A stretch of 64,000 nt of DNA from UBA1672 sp033851915. Its GTDB lineage: Bacteria > Pseudomonadota > Alphaproteobacteria > Micavibrionales > Micavibrionaceae. This document shows positions 1 to 10,180 of the stretch, in pieces. The translations under genes and the position numbers were made by a program. Positions within the stretch are counted from its first letter, which is position 1; each line of letters begins with the position of its first letter. The stretch covers positions 124,001 to 188,000 of the forward strand of contig JAWSVM010000001.1 of NCBI GenBank assembly GCA_033851915.1, given 5' to 3'. A model generated the notes under the pieces. The model made no database searches. It was not told the DNA's origin and saw only the letters and a program-made list of their open reading frames with translations.

Positions 1-2381
1 ATAAACTTCACACCGCCAATTTCTTTTATATCAGCCGCATCCGTCTCTGCCCCTTGCGCGCGGCGCTGCACCGATATTTGTTTTTGCAGCAGTTTCTTGT
101 GCGCGACTAAATTATCTTCGGCATCATCTTCCATAGTGATTGAATCTTCATCACCCAACGCCTTCAGTTCAATGCGTAAGCTTTCAATTTCAGCCTTTAA
201 TTTATCAATTTTATCTTTATGAGCCTGCTCTTGCCCTGCGAGATACGCATCAACGCGCATACCTGTAACGGCCTCAATACGGCGAATCCCCGATGCCAAA
301 GCCCCCTCCGACTTAATTTTAAACTTCCCAATGTCGCCTGTACGTTCCACATGCGTACCGCCGCAAAGCTCTATCGAGAACGCGCGATTGCCTTCCTTCG
401 TACCCATAGAAACAACGCGCACCTCATCATCATATTTCTCGCCAAACAGAGCCATCGCGCCCATTGCACGTGCCTCATCAATGGGTAAAGACAGTGTTTC
501 AACCTTCTCATTCGCAGCAATCTGTTCATTGACTATGGCTTCAACTTGCGTGATTTCATCTTTGGTCATGCCAACAGGTTGGGAGATATCAAAACGCGTA
601 CGATCCGCATCTTGCAATGATCCCTTCTGCGCAACATGATCGCCCAGCACTTGGCGTAGAGCTTCATGCAGTAAGTGTGTAACCGAATGGTTGGATTGGA
701 TGGCATCACGACGGGTTGTATTGACCTCCATTTTTAAAAAGTCACCAATGTTCACAGCACCACCTATAACTGTGACCATATGCAGCCATAATGAACCAAC
801 TTGTTTTTTTGTATCACTAACAAAAAGGTTTGCACCATCCGACATAAATGTCCCTGTATCACCTACTTGACCACCGCTTTCGGCATAAAATGGCGATTGA
901 TTTGTTATAACAATCCCCTTCTCGCTCTCCCCCCTCAGAGTATCAACACGCTTACCATCTTGAACAATAGCCAGAACTTTGCCCTCGGCTTGATCTTTAT
1001 CATAACCAAGGAATTCCGTTGCGCCGACTTCGTCCAAAATATCGAACCAAATTTTCTCGCTTACTTCACCGCCTGCGCCAGACCACGCGGCGCGGGCTTT
1101 GGCTTTTTGCTCGGCCATACAGCTATCAAATGCGTCGGTATCAATCTCGATTTTCTTGGCGCGCAGGGCGTCTTGTGTCAGGTCAAGGGGGAAGCCAAAA
1201 GTGTCGTGAAGTTTAAACGCAACAGCACCCGAGAATTTTTCACCCGAAGCAACGTTCGCCGCTTCCTCATCCAGCATCTTCTCACCACGATCAAGCGTAA
1301 CTTTAAAACGTTTCTCTTCGCTCTCCAACGTTTGTTTAATCAAGCTTTCCGCACGCTTCAGCTCAGGATAGGCGTCGCCCATTTTCCCAAGCAAGGTTGG
1401 AAATAATTTATGCATGATCGGGTCTTTTGCGCCCAATAGGTGCGCGTGGCGCATACCGCGGCGCATAATACGGCGCAGGACATAGCCGCGCCCCTCATTA
1501 CTCGGCATAACACCGTCAGCCAGCAAAAAAGAACACGCACGAATATGATCGGCAATCACCTTATGGCTTGCCGCCATATCGCCATCGGCTTCAACGGAGG
1601 TTAAGTCGGCGCTATGCTCAATCAACTCGCGCATAATATCAATGTCGTAATTGTTATTTGAACCCATCAAGGTCGCCACGATACGCTCCAGCCCCATGCC
1701 GGTATCAACGCTTTGTGCGGGTAGATTAATGCGGGTATCGGCATCTATTTGCTCATACTGCATAAAGACGTTATTCCAAATCTCTATGAAGCGATCACCA
1801 TCTTCTTCCGGACTCCCCGGCGGACCACCCCAAATATGTTCACCATGGTCATAAAAAATCTCAGTACAAGGGCCGCAAGGCCCCGTGTCGCCCATACGCC
1901 AGAAATTATCATCTGTCGCTATGCGGATAATTTTATGATCGGCAAAGCCTGTGACTTTTTTCCAAATCGCGGCGGCTTCTTCATCTGTGCTGTGCACCGT
2001 AACGCAGAGCTTATCAGGATCAAGCGCGAAATTCTTTGTTACCATTTCCCACGCAAAGGCAATGGCATCTTCCTTAAAATAATCACCAAAGCTGAAATTC
2101 CCCAGCATTTCAAAAAAAGTATGATGACGCGCGGTATAACCAACATTTTCCAAATCATTATGCTTGCCGCCTGCGCGCACGCATTTCTGTGAGGTTGTCG
2201 CGCGGGTATAGGGGCGTTTTTCCTTGCCCGTGAATACATCCTTGAACTGCACCATGCCTGCATTTACAAACATCAGGGTTGGATCATTATGCGGCACCAG
2301 CGAGGAGGATGGCACAACGGTATGGCCATTTTTCTCAAAAAAACCTAAAAATTCACTACGGACATCATTGACTGTTTTCAT
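1..2381 (-). CDS. alaS: Alanyl-tRNA synthetase, 3' end cut by window edge
   Basis: Charges tRNA-Ala with alanine in the cytoplasm. Reading leftward from the ATG at 2381 the frame is open for about 793 residues to the window edge; the family is usually about 880 long, so the last part of the C-terminal domain is missing here only because of the edge. The N-terminus (MKTVNDVRSEFLGFFEKNGH) is the standard class II catalytic start. The editing-domain zinc motif HSVTHLLH lies near residue 563 and the CGGTH motif near 673. It is divergent from the hisN-type gene with only 46 bp between the two start codons, so both promoters must sit in or beside that gap. Confidence 0.97.
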   Translation of the reverse strand, partial: MKTVNDVRSEFLGFFEKNGHTVVPSSSLVPHNDPTLMFVNAGMVQFKDVFTGKEKRPYTRATTSQKCVRAGGKHNDLENVGYTARHHTFFEMLGNFSFGDYFKEDAIAFAWEMVTKNFALDPDKLCVTVHSTDEEAAAIWKKVTGFADHKIIRIATDDNFWRMGDTGPCGPCTEIFYDHGEHIWGGPPGSPEEDGDRFIEIWNNVFMQYEQIDADTRINLPAQSVDTGMGLERIVATLMGSNNNYDIDIMRELIEHSADLTSVEADGDMAASHKVIADHIRACSFLLADGVMPSNEGRGYVLRRIMRRGMRHAHLLGAKDPIMHKLFPTLLGKMGDAYPELKRAESLIKQTLESEEKRFKVTLDRGEKMLDEEAANVASGEKFSGAVAFKLHDTFGFPLDLTQDALRAKKIEIDTDAFDSCMAEQKAKARAAWSGAGGEVSEKIWFDILDEVGATEFLGYDKDQAEGKVLAIVQDGKRVDTLRGESEKGIVITNQSPFYAESGGQVGDTGTFMSDGANLFVSDTKKQVGSLWLHMVTVIGGAVNIGDFLKMEVNTTRRDAIQSNHSVTHLLHEALRQVLGDHVAQKGSLQDADRTRFDISQPVGMTKDEITQVEAIVNEQIAANEKVETLSLPIDEARAMGAMALFGEKYDDEVRVVSMGTKEGNRAFSIELCGGTHVERTGDIGKFKIKSEGALASGIRRIEAVTGMRVDAYLAGQEQAHKDKIDKLKAEIESLRIELKALGDEDSITMEDDAEDNLVAHKKLLQKQISVQRRAQGAETDAADIKEIGGVKF

Positions 2382-2427
2382 CGCTTCACTCTATTCTTCT
2401 TATGACTTACGTTTTGGAGGTATATTT

Positions 2428-3207
2428 ATGGACGAATTTGTAGCACTTGCCAATAGGATGGCAGACACAGCAGGTAAAATTATTCAAAAATATTACCGTC
2501 AGCCCTTTGATGTTGATAAAAAAGCCGATGACAGCCCCGTTACAATTGCTGATCGCGAGGTGGAAACAGCCCTGCGCGAGATCATAGCGAAGAAACGCCC
2601 CGGCGATGGCATCTTTGGTGAAGAATTTGGGCATCAGGAAAGCGAAACCGGCTTCACATGGGTGATTGACCCGATAGATGGCACAAAATCCTTTATGATT
2701 GGTCGCCCGACTTTCGGCACATTAATCGCGCTGTGTGAGGGAGATGTGCCAAAGATCGGCATTATCGACCAGCCAATTTTAAAAGAACGATGGGTTGGTA
2801 TTGAAGGGAAAACAACAACAATGAACGGCAAGCCCGTCAAGACACGCCAATGCAAAGATTTTGATGATGCAAGAATCGGCAGTACAACACCGATGATGTT
2901 CGATAAATTAACCGACTATGACCGCGCCTATCACATCTTTGAGCGTGGAACTTCCAAAATGGTATGGGGGGGCGATTGCTATATGTATGGTCTAATCGCC
3001 AGCGGATATATGGATGCGGCCTTTGAGCAAAACCTCTCGCCCTATGATTTTGCCGCACTTGTGCCCGTCATTAAAGGCGCAGGCGGACATATCAGTGATT
3101 GGCGCGGAAACGATCTGACCCTCAACTCCGTCGGGAAAGTCGTTGCATGCGGCGATCCTGATTTATGGCCAATATTAGAACGCATGATACTCAAGTCACC
3201 ATATTAG
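2428..3207 (+). CDS. hisN: Inositol monophosphatase family, histidinol-phosphatase (HisN) type
   Basis: Mg-dependent phosphatase of the IMPase fold, 259 residues; the HisN branch dephosphorylates L-histidinol phosphate in histidine synthesis. Visible motifs are GEEFG (metal ligand Glu), WVIDPIDGTKSF (motif A) and WGGDCYMYGLIASGYMDAAF (motif B); the WGGDCY form is typical of HisN-like enzymes rather than true inositol monophosphatases. The start at 2428 is chosen because TTGGAGG (2414-2420) is correctly spaced; the frame is open further upstream but that part lies inside alaS. An inositol monophosphatase or CysQ-like role cannot be excluded from sequence alone. The DUF4262 gene follows 10 bp later. 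Confidence 0.9.
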   Translation: MDEFVALANRMADTAGKIIQKYYRQPFDVDKKADDSPVTIADREVETALREIIAKKRPGDGIFGEEFGHQESETGFTWVIDPIDGTKSFMIGRPTFGTLIALCEGDVPKIGIIDQPILKERWVGIEGKTTTMNGKPVKTRQCKDFDDARIGSTTPMMFDKLTDYDRAYHIFERGTSKMVWGGDCYMYGLIASGYMDAAFEQNLSPYDFAALVPVIKGAGGHISDWRGNDLTLNSVGKVVACGDPDLWPILERMILKSPY

Positions 3208-3217
3208 GATCAACGCT

Positions 3218-3682
3218 ATGGATGAAAACGAAGAAAAACAGCTGGAAGAAAAAGCCCTCAGCAATATCGAAAAGAATGGCTGTCATATTCTGCATATAAC
3301 AGAGGATGAGGACTCACCGTCTTTCACCTATTCAATCGGTATTCAAAAATGCACGAACGCACCCGAAGTCATCGTCACCGGCCTTGATCGTGATATGTCG
3401 CATTTTCTGATTAACGAATATAATTACCGCATAAAAGACGGTGAAACATTCGAGGTCGGTAAATTTTACGATGAATTTCTGGATGGCGCTAAAATAACAT
3501 TCAAGGAAGTGGAGCATAAGCACTACCCCAGTTATTTTGGTTGGGGGCACTGGCTTTATAAAGGGGATGATTTCAAAGTCCTGCACATGATTTGGCCTGA
3601 TACAAATGGCGCATGGCCGTGGGAAAAGAAGGCATCAAAGGGTTATCGCTGGCATATGCCACCACTTTATGCGCGTAAATAA
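3218..3682 (+). CDS. DUF4262 domain-containing protein
   Basis: A 154-residue cytoplasmic protein of the DUF4262 family, whose function is not established. Recognised from the early FTYSIGI segment followed by PEVIVTGL and a tryptophan-rich C-terminus. The N-terminal 15 residues are strongly charged (Asp/Glu/Lys). It follows the hisN-type gene by 10 bp and is probably co-transcribed with it, but DUF4262 proteins occur in many contexts, so this gives no functional link. It converges with the transglycosylase gene with only 10 bp between stop codons and no obvious terminator. Confidence 0.85.
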   Translation: MDENEEKQLEEKALSNIEKNGCHILHITEDEDSPSFTYSIGIQKCTNAPEVIVTGLDRDMSHFLINEYNYRIKDGETFEVGKFYDEFLDGAKITFKEVEHKHYPSYFGWGHWLYKGDDFKVLHMIWPDTNGAWPWEKKASKGYRWHMPPLYARK

Positions 3683-3692
3683 TGTTTGAATA

Positions 3693-5675
3693 TTACTGAT
3701 TAGCAGCCAATTTATACGGATATTCCGCCTGCATCACATGCGCGTATTTCGGTGCTTTACCATTTGCAAGGGCAACCAAGCTCGGCAATTCAAGGCCTGC
3801 ACGCAGACGATAAATCCAGTAATTCGATAGAACACGTTCTACATAGTCACGGGTTTCATGAACGGGCATCATCTCGATAAACAAGAGTGGGTCTGTGTTA
3901 TCACCCATACGCTTGCGCCATTTTAATAGATTTCCAGGCCCTGCATTATAAGAGACAAGCAAAGATACTACGTCGCCCTTCACATAACGGCCCTTAAGAA
4001 GATATTCCAGATAGTCCTGCCCGACCTTCATATTCATTTCAGGAAGACGAAGCTTCGACATATCTAGTTTTTCAGGATAGTTTCTTGTCTCCGCAACATA
4101 TTGCGCCGTTTTAGGCATAATCTGCATCAGGCCAATTGCGCCGCTATAGCTGGTTGCTTGCAAGTTAAAGCGTGACTCTTGACGGATAACAGCATGCACA
4201 AGCGCAGGATCAAGACGATATCCATCTTTCGGCGCCCATGGGCTAACAGGATATAAGGCACTATCATAATATGTGTCTTTCCCGCGTTTCACCATATTGC
4301 CAAGACGCAACGCGACACCAGGCAAACCAACATGCGAAGCATACGCCAAAACCGCACGGGATAATTCTGGATTACCTTTGTAGTTAAGGCGCATCAACTC
4401 GCCCTCGGCCAAATCATATTGCCCTGCCGCAACCAATGAAAAGACGCGCTTACCAATGTCACTATTCAAGATCAAAGCTTCATGCTCATTGCTATATTCA
4501 GGAACATCCCAGTTGAAATCCAGCTTTTGCTTCAACGTGTGTGCAGCCATAAGCCCGTAAAATGTTCTGGAATGTTGTGCTGCTTTTACCAAAGAGGAAC
4601 GATATGCACCTTGATTATTGCTGCGTTTATAGCTGCGCGCCGCCCAATATGATCCGGCAGACGCAAGCCAACCTGATGCATAAGCAGAGCTGCCTGTCTT
4701 TTCAAAATACGATGCAGCCGAGACAAATTGCCCTTGCTGCCATAAGGCTAATCCCGCAATCCAGCTGGCATGCGGCACATATTCACCTGAACGATCCGCG
4801 CTTTGTCCGGCCAGTTTATAAGCAGACTCAAATCGCCCGCGATACAAGAAGCTTGCAGCAATTTTTGCCTGAAGCGTGTCATGTTCTACTTCGCCCATGA
4901 ACGCCCGTGCAGGAGATGCTCTGAAATGCGTTAAAGCCTCTAGAGGCCCGCCGGAGCGCACTAACGCATGTACCTTTTTAGATAAAACACGAACGGCCTG
5001 CGCTTGTGCATCAGAATAGTTGGTTTTACTAACATATCGCTTAGCGTGATAAATAGTCGGCTCATTAATCTGTGACAAAATGCGACCGTTTCTGGCCTTT
5101 ACAATAACAGCTTTACTATCTGAACCCTGCTTGGATACAGCCAGTTTATAAATTTTATCCGCACCTGGATAATCTGCATACTTCACCATCCAGCTTTGTA
5201 ATTCAGCAAAACTGCTTGTATATGATGGATGCATATAACGTTGATACAGCACATGCCCCATCAACCGTTTATCATTAATTTTATGAAGCAATTCATCCGC
5301 ACCACTTATATTACCCAATGCCTGCGCTTCAAAAATGCGCGCGTAACGCTTCGCTTCCTTACCTGAAAGAGCCGTATAACCATAGGGATAGTTTTTTGCC
5401 TTCTGCCCAGAGAACAAGTTTTCTGTGGAAAACAAGCTGGCCAAATTCAATGTCATAGATTTGAATGTAACCTTATGCGTGGCACTCAACGTTTTCTCAA
5501 TGCTGGTCATCGGCTTCACTGATGGCACAGGAACCTGCGCACTGCCAAGCGTAATAGGCTTTGTCACAGGAACAGGAACACTCTCCGATGCCTGTACGGG
5601 CAACAGTAAAATGCTCATCATGAGAGCGCTCACACAAAGCTGTGCGCTTTTCTTTCCAACGTAATTCATGTTCAT
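3693..5675 (-). CDS. Soluble lytic murein transglycosylase (Slt type), exported
   Basis: Cleaves the glycan strands of peptidoglycan in the periplasm. The 660-residue product starts with a signal peptide (residues 1 to about 29, hydrophobic LMMSILLLPVQA core). The middle is a long alpha-helical superhelical region of the Slt70 type, and the C-terminal third holds the SLT domain: AVIRQESRFN with the catalytic Glu near residue 500, then SGAIGLMQIMPKTAQ and SYNAGPGN. All family motifs are intact. A second Met (residue 3) is an equally possible start. The UDG gene upstream is on the same strand, 64 bp away, an arrangement I recall from other alphaproteobacteria. Confidence 0.93.
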   Translation of the reverse strand: MNMNYVGKKSAQLCVSALMMSILLLPVQASESVPVPVTKPITLGSAQVPVPSVKPMTSIEKTLSATHKVTFKSMTLNLASLFSTENLFSGQKAKNYPYGYTALSGKEAKRYARIFEAQALGNISGADELLHKINDKRLMGHVLYQRYMHPSYTSSFAELQSWMVKYADYPGADKIYKLAVSKQGSDSKAVIVKARNGRILSQINEPTIYHAKRYVSKTNYSDAQAQAVRVLSKKVHALVRSGGPLEALTHFRASPARAFMGEVEHDTLQAKIAASFLYRGRFESAYKLAGQSADRSGEYVPHASWIAGLALWQQGQFVSAASYFEKTGSSAYASGWLASAGSYWAARSYKRSNNQGAYRSSLVKAAQHSRTFYGLMAAHTLKQKLDFNWDVPEYSNEHEALILNSDIGKRVFSLVAAGQYDLAEGELMRLNYKGNPELSRAVLAYASHVGLPGVALRLGNMVKRGKDTYYDSALYPVSPWAPKDGYRLDPALVHAVIRQESRFNLQATSYSGAIGLMQIMPKTAQYVAETRNYPEKLDMSKLRLPEMNMKVGQDYLEYLLKGRYVKGDVVSLLVSYNAGPGNLLKWRKRMGDNTDPLLFIEMMPVHETRDYVERVLSNYWIYRLRAGLELPSLVALANGKAPKYAHVMQAEYPYKLAANQ

Positions 5676-5739
5676 AATGCAGAGATAAATACACAGCTAT
5701 GATGCATTTGTCCAGCTTTTTTGCATTATTATGTAAATT

Positions 5740-6612
5740 TTATAGCATTTCGTGCTTTTTTTGCAGCATCAGCATATCCGCCCACACCGCTTTCTTCTGC
5801 TGTGGCGTTTTTAAAAGGTAGGACGGATGATACGTCGCCAGAGCAGGAATGGTTAGATCTCCGCCATTACCTGCCAAGCCATCTGTCTGCGCAGAATAAT
5901 CGTGCCAGCTTTTGCGTAAACGGGAAATACTCTCGGTTCTGCCGAGTAACGCTTTCGCCGCAACGCCGCCCCATAAAACCACTATTTTAGGCTGAACAAG
6001 TTGAATATGGCGTTCAATGAAAGGCAAACTTACTTCTATTTCCGCAGGGCTGGGCGTGCGGTTTCCCGGTGGTCGCCAATTCAGAATATTAGAGAGATAA
6101 ACCGCATTTTGTGAGTCTTCCTCTTCCCTGCTTAAACCAATACAGCCAACAATCTTATCCAGTAACTGGCCGCTGAGACCGGCAAAAGGCTTGCCCAGCC
6201 GATCTTCATCCGCGCCTGGTGCTTCACCAATCAGCATGATAGAAGCCTTGGGATTACCATCGGCAAACACCATATTGGTAGCCGTCTTCTTAATCGCTAT
6301 ACCATCAAAATCGGCAATGGCTTTGTGTAACTCTTCTAATGTGGTGGCACCTTTTGCGCATTTAACCGCTTCTTCATACGCATCTGACGCGCCCAAAAAT
6401 GCAGGTGCAGCGTCCATACCGCGCGCAGCGGTCTGTGCAGCGGAAGCAGGCGCAGATGAAACAACAGAACCCGCAGACATAACAGGCATAGGCGGTAAAT
6501 CCGGAATAACCGTGCGATCGACCACTTGGTCAAGAACAACATCACACACGCCTTGGTCAACATACCATTCCAGCGCGGTCAGAAGTTCCTTGTGCGTTAC
6601 AGCGTTTTCCAA
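5740..6612 (-). CDS. Family-4-like uracil-DNA glycosylase without the usual Fe-S cysteines
   Basis: Removes uracil from DNA in base-excision repair. Of 290 residues, the first roughly 90 are a low-conservation Ala/Val/Pro-rich segment; the catalytic domain carries GEAPGADED (motif A, near residue 130), RPPGNRTPSPAE and ATYHPSYLL (motif B with His). Family-4 enzymes normally bind a [4Fe-4S] cluster with four cysteines, but here the CxxCxL position reads FDGIAI, the KCRPPGNR position reads NWRPPGNR, and the later Cys position reads SLPF. The three Cys visible in the product are elsewhere. I recall similar cysteine-poor versions in alphaproteobacteria. Divergent from the ETF-QO gene. Confidence 0.9.
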   Translation of the reverse strand: MENAVTHKELLTALEWYVDQGVCDVVLDQVVDRTVIPDLPPMPVMSAGSVVSSAPASAAQTAARGMDAAPAFLGASDAYEEAVKCAKGATTLEELHKAIADFDGIAIKKTATNMVFADGNPKASIMLIGEAPGADEDRLGKPFAGLSGQLLDKIVGCIGLSREEEDSQNAVYLSNILNWRPPGNRTPSPAEIEVSLPFIERHIQLVQPKIVVLWGGVAAKALLGRTESISRLRKSWHDYSAQTDGLAGNGGDLTIPALATYHPSYLLKTPQQKKAVWADMLMLQKKHEML

Positions 6613-6697
6613 GGTTATTTCCCTGTCCTGTTAAGAGATTTTCATATAAAAATAGGGTAGAATAGTTGTAGGGAAAAGAAAAGAGGAGAATCCATTT

Positions 6698-8347
6698 ATG
6701 CCAGAGTCGCGCAGATCTGATCGAGAAAACATGGAATATGATGTTGTCATTATTGGCGCGGGCCCTTCCGGCCTGTCTTGTGCCATCAGATTAAAACAAC
6801 TGGCTGCCGAAAAAGACACGGATTTAAATGTCTGTATTCTTGAAAAAGGCTCCGAAGTTGGGGCACATATTTTATCAGGTGCGGTGTTTGAGCCACGTGC
6901 ATTAGATGAACTAATCCCCGACTGGAAAGACAAAGGCGCACCGCTGACCTGCCCCGCGACAAAAGATAAATTCACCTTTTTGACCAAAAACAGTGCAATT
7001 CCTCTGCCCGCACCGCCGCAAATGCATAATAAGGGCAATTACATTATATCATTGGGAAATCTATGCCGCTGGCTTGGGGAGCAAGCCGAAACGCTTGGCG
7101 TCGAAATTTTTCCCGGTTTTGCCGCCGCAGAGATCCTCTATGACGACCAAGGCGCGGTCATCGGCGTTGCGACAGGTGATATGGGCATTGATGAACATGG
7201 CGAAAAGACCGATCAATTCGAACCGGGCATGGAATTACACGCCCGCCAGACGATCTTTGCTGAAGGTTGTCACGGATCACTGACCAAGATGCTGATCGAA
7301 AAATATGATCTGCGCGCCAACAGTGACCCGCAGACATATGGCCTCGGCATCAAGGAAATATGGGAAATTGACCCTGCCAAACATAAACAAGGCCTGTGCC
7401 AACATACAATCGGCTGGCCGATGGATAAGCAAACTTATGGCGGGTCATGGATCTATCATATGGAAGATAATATGATCTCTATCGGCTTTGTTGTCGGGCT
7501 GGATTACAAAAACCCGTATCTCTCCCCTTATGAGGAGATGCAGCGTTTCAAAACCCACCCTAAAATTAAACCATTATTAGAGGGCGGAAAACGCATTGCT
7601 TATGGTGCACGCGCATTGGCAGAAGGCGGATTCCAATCCTTACCAAAGCTAACGTTTGGTGGCGGACTGTTAATTGGAGATACCGCAGGGTTTTTGAATG
7701 TTCCGAAGATCAAAGGCAATCATACGGCAATGAAATCCGGAATGGTCGCCGCCGAAAGCGTCTTTGCACATCTTGGCGAAACGCAAAATTGGGGCACGGA
7801 ATGCGCCAGCTATACAGACAACCTCAAAAATACATGGCTATGGGATGAACTAAAATCTGTGCGCAATATTCGCCCCGGCTTTCATAAGGGATTGCTTGCA
7901 GGCCTTATCAATGCGGCAATTGAAACTCTGACAGGTGGGAAAGGGTCACGCACGCTAACCAATCACGCAGACCATACGCAACTTGATAAAGCATCAGCGC
8001 ACACACCTATCGATTATCCAAAGCCTGATGGTATTATTACCTTTGATAAACTGACCTCTGTGCAGCTATCCAATACCAATCATGCGGAAAACCAGCCCTG
8101 TCACTTAAAATTAAAAGATCCCTCCATCCCAATCTCGATAAATTTACCCGAATACGCCGAGCCTGCGCAACGTTATTGCCCCGCCGGCGTTTATGAAATC
8201 ATTGAGCAAGAAGGCGCGGAACCGAAACTGCAAATTAACAGCCAAAACTGCGTGCATTGTAAAACTTGTGACATAAAAGATCCGTCACAAAACATCACTT
8301 GGTGCGTGCCACAAGGAACAGATGGGCCAAATTATCCCGGTATGTAA
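6698..8347 (+). CDS. Electron transfer flavoprotein-ubiquinone oxidoreductase
   Basis: Membrane-associated FAD/[4Fe-4S] enzyme that passes electrons from ETF (reduced by acyl-CoA dehydrogenases) to ubiquinone. The 549-residue length is normal for the family. Near the N-terminus is the dinucleotide-binding GAGPSGLSCAIRL; the C-terminal cluster motif runs CVHCKTCDIKDPSQ and a further Cys in TWCVPQG (about residues 517-536). A good RBS (AGAGGAGA) precedes the ATG. Functionally it connects to the beta-oxidation operon at 50.8-56.8 kb in this window, though etfA/etfB are not seen here. Confidence 0.97.
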   Translation: MPESRRSDRENMEYDVVIIGAGPSGLSCAIRLKQLAAEKDTDLNVCILEKGSEVGAHILSGAVFEPRALDELIPDWKDKGAPLTCPATKDKFTFLTKNSAIPLPAPPQMHNKGNYIISLGNLCRWLGEQAETLGVEIFPGFAAAEILYDDQGAVIGVATGDMGIDEHGEKTDQFEPGMELHARQTIFAEGCHGSLTKMLIEKYDLRANSDPQTYGLGIKEIWEIDPAKHKQGLCQHTIGWPMDKQTYGGSWIYHMEDNMISIGFVVGLDYKNPYLSPYEEMQRFKTHPKIKPLLEGGKRIAYGARALAEGGFQSLPKLTFGGGLLIGDTAGFLNVPKIKGNHTAMKSGMVAAESVFAHLGETQNWGTECASYTDNLKNTWLWDELKSVRNIRPGFHKGLLAGLINAAIETLTGGKGSRTLTNHADHTQLDKASAHTPIDYPKPDGIITFDKLTSVQLSNTNHAENQPCHLKLKDPSIPISINLPEYAEPAQRYCPAGVYEIIEQEGAEPKLQINSQNCVHCKTCDIKDPSQNITWCVPQGTDGPNYPGM

Positions 8348-8414
8348 TTTTACACTGGTATAAAGCGAAGAATCTCATCTATAATACGCACCCAAAGCAA
8401 AGGAATTTCTTGTA

Positions 8415-10163
8415 ATGAAAAAAGTCTATATCCTCCTTGTGATATGCAGCGCGATATTAGGCGTTGGGTTATTTATCGAAAAAACCACAGCATCCTCTGC
8501 CATTTCAGAGACTACCGAAGTGATTGCGAAGGCAGAGAACAAAGAATCCGGCAAAACAGCACCCAAAGCCGTTGATAGACACAACGCAAACATTATAAAT
8601 TTGCAGGCAGGAGACTACCTTGCCAGCAAATTTGCCCAAAATAATCATGATTGGAAGAATGCCGATCAGTTTATCAACCAGTTAGTTGAGGCAGGCATTG
8701 CCCCTGATAATATTTTACAACGCGCCATGATCTTGGCCATGGGTTCAGGAAATGCAGAAAAAGCAATCAGCATCGCCAAAAAAATTAGGGCAGACAACAA
8801 CGCCAAAAAAAATGCGATTACAGAAATATTCATAATCGTCGATGCTATAAAACATGAAAAATATAAAGAAGCACAGGCTTTGCTTAATAAAATGCCAGAT
8901 GACGGCACAGTGCGATTTATTGGCCCTTTCATTGATGGCTGGTTAAGCGCCGCGCAAAACACGATGAATATAAAAGCCCTTAAGCAAAGCACGATGCAAC
9001 TGTATCACGCTATTTTAATCTCTGACTATCTGGATAACCATTCCGATATAGAACGTATGATAGACAAAGCTTTAAAGGTTGAAGATATCCGTGTAAACGA
9101 GCGTGGACGCATTGCCGACCTTTACGGGCATGTTGGTTTGAAGGAAAAAGCCATCGCAATATACCAAGATATTTTAAAGGAAAACCCTGAAAATATTAGA
9201 ATAAAAACACAGCTTCAGGAATTAGAACAAGGCACGAATAAACCGCTATTCAAAAAAGTTAGGTCTGCGAACCATGGTATGGCAAAAGCGTTCTACGATA
9301 TTGCATCCATCCTAAACACTGAACAAAATGAAGAAAGCGCCCGCGTTTTCGCACATGTTTCTCTCTATCTTGAACCAAAAATGATGCAAACCAGAATCCT
9401 ATTGGCAGAAATAAACGCAAACCATAAACAATATGCGAATGCTATTTCTCTATATCAATCCATTCCGGAATCATCCAAAGAATACATACAAGCACAGCAT
9501 GACATCGTAGATATATATGAAACAACCGAACGCTTTGATGACGCATTAGCCCTGCTTAAACGTTTGCCCAATGCAGATAAAGACGTCGATACACTCATCA
9601 AAATCGGAAATCTATATCGCACTCAGGAAAAATACAAATTAGCGCTAAAATCTTATGATGTTGCCGCAAAAATACTCGGGAAAGACCTTCCTGAAGAATA
9701 TTGGCATTTGCATTATGTGCGCGGCATTGCCTATGAGCAATCCGGCAACTGGGAACGCGCGGAACAAGAGTTGCAAAGCGCGCTCACTATGCAGCCTGAT
9801 CACCCCTATATTTTGAACTATCTAGGTTACGCTTGGGCGGACAAGGGAATACACTTGCAAAAATCCTTAAAGATGATTCAGCATGCTGTGGATTTGCTTC
9901 CCTCTGATGGCTATATTACCGACTCCTTAGGATGGGTTATGTATCGTGCAAAGAACTACAAACACGCCGTTCCTGTTTTAGAGCGCGCAGTAGAGCTTCT
10001 CCCCTATGATCCGACAATCAACGATCACCTTGGTGATGCCTATTGGAAAGTTGGTCGTTTACTGGAGGCAAAATTTCAATGGAAACGCGCGAAGAACCAC
10101 TCAGACGATGACACACAAATAAAAGAATTAGAGACCAAACTAACGTCCGGCATAAAGAAATAA
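8415..10163 (+). CDS. Exported tetratricopeptide-repeat protein
   Basis: A 582-residue protein with an N-terminal signal or anchor (KKVYILLVICSAILGVGLFI) followed by an Ala/Lys/Glu linker and then helical repeats through to the C-terminus; clear TPR units include the segments around GHVGLKEKAIAIYQDIL, NWERAEQELQSALTMQPDHP and NYKHAVPVLERAVELLPYDP. TPRs are protein-protein interaction scaffolds; the partner is unknown. TPR proteins at this place, between ETF-QO and ispE, are a familiar alphaproteobacterial arrangement. The RBS is AAAGGAA before the ATG. ispE starts 17 bp after the stop, suggesting one transcript. Confidence 0.9.
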   Translation: MKKVYILLVICSAILGVGLFIEKTTASSAISETTEVIAKAENKESGKTAPKAVDRHNANIINLQAGDYLASKFAQNNHDWKNADQFINQLVEAGIAPDNILQRAMILAMGSGNAEKAISIAKKIRADNNAKKNAITEIFIIVDAIKHEKYKEAQALLNKMPDDGTVRFIGPFIDGWLSAAQNTMNIKALKQSTMQLYHAILISDYLDNHSDIERMIDKALKVEDIRVNERGRIADLYGHVGLKEKAIAIYQDILKENPENIRIKTQLQELEQGTNKPLFKKVRSANHGMAKAFYDIASILNTEQNEESARVFAHVSLYLEPKMMQTRILLAEINANHKQYANAISLYQSIPESSKEYIQAQHDIVDIYETTERFDDALALLKRLPNADKDVDTLIKIGNLYRTQEKYKLALKSYDVAAKILGKDLPEEYWHLHYVRGIAYEQSGNWERAEQELQSALTMQPDHPYILNYLGYAWADKGIHLQKSLKMIQHAVDLLPSDGYITDSLGWVMYRAKNYKHAVPVLERAVELLPYDPTINDHLGDAYWKVGRLLEAKFQWKRAKNHSDDDTQIKELETKLTSGIKK

Positions 10164-10180
10164 ATTGGTAGGCAAGCCCG

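Noticed and set aside
801..1406. 201-codon plus-strand frame
   Set aside because: Lies wholly antisense to alaS, whose protein is strongly conserved here; no RBS and no protein character.
2224..2427. Upstream extension of the hisN-type gene
   Set aside because: It overlaps the alaS start region and lacks family similarity; the RBS at 2414-2420 fixes the start at 2428.
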